Shown here in pieces: positions 29,436 to 34,213 of a stretch of DNA of 34,213 bases. This DNA is from DATEBA01 sp035288045. GTDB lineage: Bacteria > Actinomycetota > UBA4738 > HRBIN12. The stretch spans positions 1 through 34,213 of the forward strand of contig DATEBA010000063.1 in the NCBI GenBank assembly GCA_035288045.1, in the 5' to 3' direction. Numbering within the stretch: the stretch's first letter is position 1; the number at the start of each line of letters is the position of its first letter. A program made the translations under genes and the position numbers. The notes beneath the pieces are model-generated. The model was not told the origin of the DNA and did not search any database. It worked only from the letters and a program-made list of their open reading frames with translations.

Positions 29436-32186
29436 CTACCCGGACAGCATCTGGCGAAGGACCATCTGAAGGATGCCGCCGTGCCGGTAGTACTCCACCT
29501 CTGCCGGTCCGTCGATCCGCACGCGTACGGTGAACGTGAGCGTCGTGCCATCGTCCCGAATCGCCTCCACGGTGGCATCTTGGCCGGGTCGGATCCCGCC
29601 GGAGAGCCCACGGACCGAGAAGGTCTCGCGACCCGTGAGCCCCAGCGCTTCGGCCGAGTCCCCCGCTGCGAACTCGAGAGGCAGCACGCCCATACCTACG
29701 AGGTTGCTCCGGTGTATTCGCTCGAACCCCTCCGCGAGCACGATGCGGACCCCTAGGAGGGCGGGACCCTTCGCCGCCCAGTCGCGTGAGCTTCCCGAAC
29801 CGTACTCCTTGCCCGCGAGGACGACGAGCGGAACGCTCTCGTCCCGGTAACGGAGCGCGGCGTCGTAGATGCTCATCGCATCGACGCTCGGCAGGTGCTC
29901 GGTCCATGGACCCTCGGTGTCCGGCAAAAGCAGGTTCCGCAGTCGCACGTTCGCGAACGTCCCGCGGAGCATCACCTCGTGGTTGCCGCGCCGCGCCCCG
30001 TAGCTGTTGAAGTCCGGCTGCGCCACCCCCCGCTCCAAGAGGTAGCGCCCCGCCGGCGAATCGGGCCTGATCGAGCCGGCCGGGGAGATGTGGTCGGTGG
30101 TTATCGAGTCCCCGACGATGACGAGTGCGCGGGCGCCCTCTATGTCTCCCGTCTCGGCAGGCATGGGATCGATCGCCTCGAAGAACGGCGGCTCTCGAAC
30201 GTACGTGGACGTGGGGTTCCAATCGAACATCGGGCCGGAGGGAGACGGCATCGTCTTCCAGCGGTCGTCGCCCTCGAAGATCCGCCCGTACTCCTCGCGG
30301 AACTGCTCGACCGAGATCGCCCCGGCGATCACCTCGCGGACCTCCTCGGGCGTCGGCCACACGTCGCGCAGGAAGACCTGAGATCCGCCAGGTGCCGTGC
30401 CGAGAGGCTCCGATGTGAGATCGACGTCGACCCGGCCTGCGAGTGCATACGCGACGCAGAGCGGGGGCGAGGCCAGGTAGCTGGCACGCACCTGGGGGTG
30501 GATCCGCCCCTCGAAGTTCCGGTTCCCGGAGAGGACCGCGACCACGACGAGGTCGTTCTCCTGGACCGCGTCGGCCACCTCGGGCGGCAATGGTCCCGAG
30601 TTCCCGATGCAGGTGGTGCACCCGTAGCCGACGAGGCCGAACCCGAGCTTCTCCAGGTAGGGCGTCAGCCCCGCCCGGTCCAGGTAGTCGGTGACGACGC
30701 GGGACCCGGGCGCGAGGCTCGTCTTCACCCACGGCCGGGACGCGAGACCTGCCTCCACCGCCTTCTTGGCAAGGAGCCCCGCGGCGACCATCACGGAGGG
30801 GTTCGACGTGTTGGTGCAGCTCGTGATCGCCGCGATCACCACGGAACCGTGATGCAGCTCGCCGTCGATGCGCACGCCCGCAGGCTCGCCTTCGGGATCC
30901 ACGATCACCTCGGTGTCGATCTGGGGATAGGTCGTCCCACCGTGGGCACCGCCCTCGGCGACGAAGCCACCGATAGCGGTCGGCTCGGGGTCGGGCTGGA
31001 GACGGTCGCGGAACGCCTCGACGAACGAGGTCCACACCCGCCCGAGCGGCACCCGGTCCTGGGGCCGCTTCGGCCCCGCTACCGACGGCTCGACGGAGGA
31101 GAGGTCCAGCTCGAGGAGCTCGCTGAAGGCCGGATCGGGGTCACCGTCGTTCCGGAAGAGTCCCTGGTCCCTCGCGTAGCGCTCGACGAGGCCGACGCGA
31201 TCGCCGCGGCCTGTGAGCTCCAGGTACCTGAGCGTCTCGGCGTCGATCGGGAAGTAGGCGGCGGTCGCCCCGTACTCCGGGCACATGTTCGAGAGCGTTG
31301 CGCGGTCGGCGAGCTCGAGGGTCGAAAGCCCCGGACCGCAGAACTCGACGAACTTGCCGACGACCCCGTGCGCACGGAGCATCTGGGTGAGCGTGAGAAC
31401 GAGGTCGGTGGCGGTCGTCCCCGGCGCGAGCGCGCCGGTGACCCTCACGCCGACGACGAGGGGGACCGGCAGGAACATCGGCTGGCCGAGCATCGCCGCC
31501 TCGGCCTCGATCCCTCCGACACCCCACCCGAGCACGCCGAGTCCGTTCACCATGGTCGTGTGCGAGTCCGTCCCGACGAGCGTATCCGGGAACGCGACCC
31601 CGTCGCGCGCGTCGACCACGCGGGCGAGGTGCTCGAGGTTCACCTGGTGGCAGATGCCGGCGCCCGGGGGGACCACTCGCACCCCCTCGAACGCCTGCTG
31701 AGCCCACCGAAGGAGCGCGTAGCGCTCGGCGTTGCGCCTGTACTCCCACTCGATGTTCGCCGCGTAGGCGTCCGGGCTCCGGAAGACGTCGACCTGGACG
31801 GAGTGGTCGATCACGAGATCGACCGGAACGAGCGGGTTGACCCGGCCCGCGTCCCCGCCGCCCCGCGCGATCGCCGAGCGCATCGCGGCGAGGTCCACGA
31901 CCGCGGGGACGCCGGTGAAGTCCTGCATCAGGACGCGGGACGGCATGAACGCGAGCGAGGCCCCGGACACCGGACCGGGCCAGCGAGCGAGCGACAAGAC
32001 GTCTTCGTCGGACACGTCGCGCGTGCCCGCACGCCGGAGGAGGTTCTCGAGCAGGATCTTGACGGTACGCGGCAGCCGCTCCACGGTCCCGAGCCCCCGC
32101 TCGTCGAGCCACCCGAGCCGGTAGAGATCCAATCCGCCGTTCGCGGTCTCGAGACGCCCGCGAGCACCGGCAAGCTCAGTCGTCAT
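29436..32186 (-). CDS. acnA: Aconitate hydratase A
   Basis: A 916-residue aconitase of the AcnA/IRP type. The three 4Fe-4S cysteines are at about 457 (ITSCTNTSNPS), 523 and 526 (YGCTTCIGNSG), with the same 66 and 3 spacing as in E. coli AcnA. GTDSHTTMVNGLGVLGWGVGG and the swivel-domain AGKEYGSGSSRDWAAKGP (catalytic Ser) are also present. It interconverts citrate and isocitrate in the TCA cycle. The ATG at 32186 follows GGAGAGG closely. An in-frame GTG at 32204, 6 bases after GAGAAT, would be a leaderless alternative adding six residues. The gene is divergent from a lipoprotein gene. Confidence 0.93.
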   Translation of the reverse strand: MTTELAGARGRLETANGGLDLYRLGWLDERGLGTVERLPRTVKILLENLLRRAGTRDVSDEDVLSLARWPGPVSGASLAFMPSRVLMQDFTGVPAVVDLAAMRSAIARGGGDAGRVNPLVPVDLVIDHSVQVDVFRSPDAYAANIEWEYRRNAERYALLRWAQQAFEGVRVVPPGAGICHQVNLEHLARVVDARDGVAFPDTLVGTDSHTTMVNGLGVLGWGVGGIEAEAAMLGQPMFLPVPLVVGVRVTGALAPGTTATDLVLTLTQMLRAHGVVGKFVEFCGPGLSTLELADRATLSNMCPEYGATAAYFPIDAETLRYLELTGRGDRVGLVERYARDQGLFRNDGDPDPAFSELLELDLSSVEPSVAGPKRPQDRVPLGRVWTSFVEAFRDRLQPDPEPTAIGGFVAEGGAHGGTTYPQIDTEVIVDPEGEPAGVRIDGELHHGSVVIAAITSCTNTSNPSVMVAAGLLAKKAVEAGLASRPWVKTSLAPGSRVVTDYLDRAGLTPYLEKLGFGLVGYGCTTCIGNSGPLPPEVADAVQENDLVVVAVLSGNRNFEGRIHPQVRASYLASPPLCVAYALAGRVDVDLTSEPLGTAPGGSQVFLRDVWPTPEEVREVIAGAISVEQFREEYGRIFEGDDRWKTMPSPSGPMFDWNPTSTYVREPPFFEAIDPMPAETGDIEGARALVIVGDSITTDHISPAGSIRPDSPAGRYLLERGVAQPDFNSYGARRGNHEVMLRGTFANVRLRNLLLPDTEGPWTEHLPSVDAMSIYDAALRYRDESVPLVVLAGKEYGSGSSRDWAAKGPALLGVRIVLAEGFERIHRSNLVGMGVLPLEFAAGDSAEALGLTGRETFSVRGLSGGIRPGQDATVEAIRDDGTTLTFTVRVRIDGPAEVEYYRHGGILQMVLRQMLSG

Positions 32187-32268
32187 CTCCCTCTCCGTCT
32201 GCACGCCTCCATTCTCCCAACGAACGCGCGGGGATGCCGCGACGGCAGGCGACCAGGGGTTGGTGTGC

Positions 32269-32274
32269 GAGGAT
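32269..32274 (+). promoter_or_regulatory. Leaderless-type -10 variant (GAGGAT) of the lipoprotein gene
   Basis: GAGGAT, six bases, then GTG at 32281. It differs from TANNNT in the first base but shares AGGATTG with the promoter before 28672. There is no ribosome-binding site. The divergent aconitase gene has a similar GAGAAT six bases before a GTG. Confidence 0.35.
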
Positions 32275-32280
32275 TGCCGC

Positions 32281-33036
32281 GTGAGCCGTTCCCGCCTCCC
32301 CGCCCTCTTCCTCGTGCTCCTGGCCGCCTGCGGAGGCGACCTCATCGCGCTCCCCAGCGAGCCGCCCGCGACGTCCCCAGCCGCCACGACTCCTCCCACG
32401 CTCGAGCCCACTGAGTCGCCGACGGGGTTCCCGACACCCATCCCGCCGGCTTGGGCGGAGCCGATCGAGAGCCAGGGGATCTACCCGGTCGTCATCCCGA
32501 ACCGGAGGTTCGCGCCACCCGGTGCGGAGGTCGCCGACGTCTGGCACGTCCCCAAGGCTGCCGGGATCCCCGACCAGGTGGTGGCCGCCTGGTTCCGGGG
32601 AGCCGATCCGCTCAGGCAGAGATGGGGCCTCGCGCTATGGCAGGCTTACCCGGACGAGCGAGCATGGCGCGTGACCTACGCGTTCGAGGACCGCGTCGAG
32701 CGCGGGGTGCTCGGCATCACGGCGACGTTCGGCGACCTCACCGCCGACGGCCACGACGAGATCCTCACGTTCGAGAGCACCGGAGGAAGTGGTGGCTGCG
32801 GCGCGTGGCGGGTGCTCGCCACCGACGACGACACGCTCATCACCGACGAGATCTGGCACGAGCAGACCTGCGACGCGCAGGTCGAGATCGACGCCGGCCG
32901 CTTGGTCGTCGCCGAGGCCGTCTACGAGCCCGAGGACGCTCACTGCTGCCCGAGTCGCAGGCGCACTACAGCGCTTGCCTGGACGGGCGATCGGTTCGAG
33001 GTCGAGACCCGCGTGGTCGAGGAGGTCGACCTCTAG
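32281..33036 (+). CDS. Predicted lipoprotein of unknown function
   Basis: A 251-residue protein. The N-terminus RSRLPALFLVLLAACGG is a signal peptide ending in a lipobox (LAAC). A Pro/Thr/Ser-rich linker (to about residue 60) leads to a globular domain with WHVPKAAGIPDQVVAAWF, then FGDLTADGHDEILTFESTGG, which resembles an FG-GAP/integrin-type calcium loop (DLTADGHDEI), and a Cys-containing C-terminus (GGCGAW, QTCDAQ, HCCPS). I do not recognise a family. It is likely anchored to the outer face of the membrane. The GTG start gives a compact signal peptide and follows a leaderless-type hexamer. Confidence 0.75.
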   Translation: MSRSRLPALFLVLLAACGGDLIALPSEPPATSPAATTPPTLEPTESPTGFPTPIPPAWAEPIESQGIYPVVIPNRRFAPPGAEVADVWHVPKAAGIPDQVVAAWFRGADPLRQRWGLALWQAYPDERAWRVTYAFEDRVERGVLGITATFGDLTADGHDEILTFESTGGSGGCGAWRVLATDDDTLITDEIWHEQTCDAQVEIDAGRLVVAEAVYEPEDAHCCPSRRRTTALAWTGDRFEVETRVVEEVDL

Positions 33037-33067
33037 CGACCTTTAGGGACCTCTAGCGACCTCTAGC
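33028..33067. repeat. Four tandem 10-bp repeats across two stop codons
   Basis: GACCTCTAGC, GACCTTTAGG, GACCTCTAGC and GACCTCTAGC follow one another without gaps. The first unit contains the TAG stop of the lipoprotein gene (plus), the last the TAG stop of the SbcC-like gene (minus). The second unit has two changes. This looks like local slippage duplication of the end of the lipoprotein gene. Confidence 0.85.
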
Positions 33068-34213
33068 GCAGGACCGCATCGCTGCGGCGCCGGCCGATCT
33101 TGCGGACCTCGATCGAGGCGGGGAACTGGTCCTTCACCTGCTCCGCGTGCGTGATCACGAAGAGCTGGTGGAACCTTCCGGCCAACCGCCCCATCGTCTG
33201 CACGAACAGGTCCTTTCGCTCAACGTCGAGCGAGCCGAGCACCTCGTCGAGCACGATCATCCCGACGTCCGCACCCGACACTCGCGAGAGATGTGTCGAG
33301 ATCGCGACGCGCAACGCGAGGTTGGCGAGGTCGCTCTCCGACCCCGAGAACCGGTCGATCCCGAAATACCGGTCCCCGTCGGCGATCTGGATCGTGAGGT
33401 CCTCGTCGATCCTCAGGTCGTCGTACTCGTGGTTCGTGAGCTCGCGGAACACGGCCTCGGCCTCGCGGGAGAGCTCGGGCCCGATCCGCGACACGAGATG
33501 ATCCCTGAACCCGTCCAGGAGCAGCGTCACGCGCTCGAGGTAGCGGGCCTCCGCCCGCATCTCGTCCACCTTCGATGCGGTCTCCTTGGCCCGTCGAAGC
33601 TCGCCTGCGAGCTCGCTCACGCGCTTCTCGGCGTCGCTTGCCGCGTCGTTCGCCTCACGTTCTTCGCTGCGAGCCCGCTCGAGCGCGAGCTCCGCTACCC
33701 TGAGCTCCTCCCGGAGACGAGCGTGCTCCTCGGGATCGAACGCGAGCCCCTGTGCCCTCTCCACCAGCCGGTCTAGCTCGGCCTTCAACGAGGCGAGCCG
33801 CTCATCGGCCGTCGCAACGTCCTGGTGCGTCTGCGATAGATGCGTGCGCTGGGCATCGAGCCCCGCGATCCGCGCGGCGAGCGCCTTGGCCCGGTCGGCC
33901 CCCGTTTCCAGGTCGCGGAGATCCGGCGTCTGGCCCTCGAACGGTTCGGCGAGCGCGGCGACCTCTCCCCGGAGCGCGTCGACCTGCTCGGAGAGCCGCA
34001 CCCGGCCGGCCTCCGCCTCGAGAGCCGTCCTCTCGGCCTTGGCGGCCGCGTCGCGCCGCTTCTCGACCTTCGCCCGAGCGGCGCGCGCCTCCCTCGCCGC
34101 CCTCTCCGCCTGGGTCTGCGCCTTCCTCGCCTCCGCCCGCTCGGCCCTGCAATGCCTCAGGTAGCCGGCGAAGTCCCCGCCGAGCGGCCGCCCGCATGTC
34201 GGGCACGGTTGCG
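33063..34213 (-). CDS. SbcC/Rad50-type SMC ATPase, C-terminal part
   Basis: The frame is open to the right edge, so the N-terminal part is missing; 382 residues are seen. The visible part starts at the zinc hook: CPTCGRPL supplies the CxxC that joins two molecules through zinc. A long coiled coil follows (Ala/Glu/Arg-rich heptads to about residue 215). The C-terminal ATPase lobe has RFSGSESDLANLALRVAIS, a variant of the LSGGE signature, Walker B VGMIVLDEVLGSLD and a D-loop/switch ending FVITHAEQV. With an SbcD-like nuclease it would process DNA ends and hairpins; that gene should lie to the right. Confidence 0.88.
   Translation of the reverse strand, partial: QPCPTCGRPLGGDFAGYLRHCRAERAEARKAQTQAERAAREARAARAKVEKRRDAAAKAERTALEAEAGRVRLSEQVDALRGEVAALAEPFEGQTPDLRDLETGADRAKALAARIAGLDAQRTHLSQTHQDVATADERLASLKAELDRLVERAQGLAFDPEEHARLREELRVAELALERARSEEREANDAASDAEKRVSELAGELRRAKETASKVDEMRAEARYLERVTLLLDGFRDHLVSRIGPELSREAEAVFRELTNHEYDDLRIDEDLTIQIADGDRYFGIDRFSGSESDLANLALRVAISTHLSRVSGADVGMIVLDEVLGSLDVERKDLFVQTMGRLAGRFHQLFVITHAEQVKDQFPASIEVRKIGRRRSDAVLR

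Noticed and set aside
29895..32414. Plus-strand open frame of about 839 codons opposite aconitase
   Set aside because: Composition is low-complexity charged and no motif is recognisable; the other strand has all aconitase motifs.
1..34213. Mobile elements, CRISPR arrays, tRNA or rRNA genes
   Set aside because: No transposase, integrase, spaced repeats, CCA-type tRNA ends or rRNA sequence were seen, and all gaps between genes are short.

Overview
This window looks like chromosome of a high-GC actinomycete-type bacterium, probably a deep-branching member of the Actinomycetota. Four things point there: the end of an F420 ligase gene (fbiB), a kinase/regulator pair closely resembling mycobacterial DosS/DosR, an ECF sigma factor with an RskA-like anti-sigma factor, and many start codons placed 6-8 bases after a TANNNT hexamer, as in leaderless transcription. 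There is no sign of a mobile element, CRISPR array, tRNA or rRNA. No gene-free stretch exceeds 300 bases; the largest is about 206 bases (22021-22226).

Layout. Positions 3-5620 hold the 3' end of fbiB, a purine permease of the NCS2/AzgA type, two translationally coupled DUF3105 membrane-anchored proteins and a secreted SpoIID/LytB-domain protein with LGFP-type repeats. Positions 5673-12998 are a tightly packed minus-strand operon for a cell-surface polysaccharide: a coiled-coil protein, two GT4-type glycosyltransferases, the Wzm/Wzt ABC exporter, an SMR-like membrane protein, a GT2 glycosyltransferase and a sugar-phosphate nucleotidyltransferase. Positions 13061-20457, also minus strand, hold an LCP-family protein, rmlA, a GT4 transferase, a short rmlC-like gene, rmlB, rmlD and a phospholipase-C-like phosphoesterase. 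Together these two blocks make dTDP-L-rhamnose, assemble a glycan, export it and probably attach it to the wall.

Positions 20581-29340 are a signalling island: a NarL-type PAS kinase, an ECF sigma/anti-sigma pair, a GAF-PAS-PAS kinase, a CBS-BON protein divergent from a DosS-like two-GAF kinase, a small START/SRPBCC-like protein and a DosR-like regulator. The kinase keeps the residues that match the haem-ligand His and the distal Tyr of mycobacterial DosS, so this is probably an oxygen/NO/CO-sensing system. The window ends with aconitase (minus), a lipoprotein (plus) and the 3' part of an SbcC/Rad50-type ATPase whose zinc-hook CxxC lies at the very edge.

Salient oddities are the leaderless-type promoters, three cases where a TAG stop codon also forms the first half of the next gene's -10 hexamer, two similar 14-bp motifs in the gaps of the Dos-like cluster, and a fourfold 10-bp tandem repeat covering both stop codons of a convergent pair.
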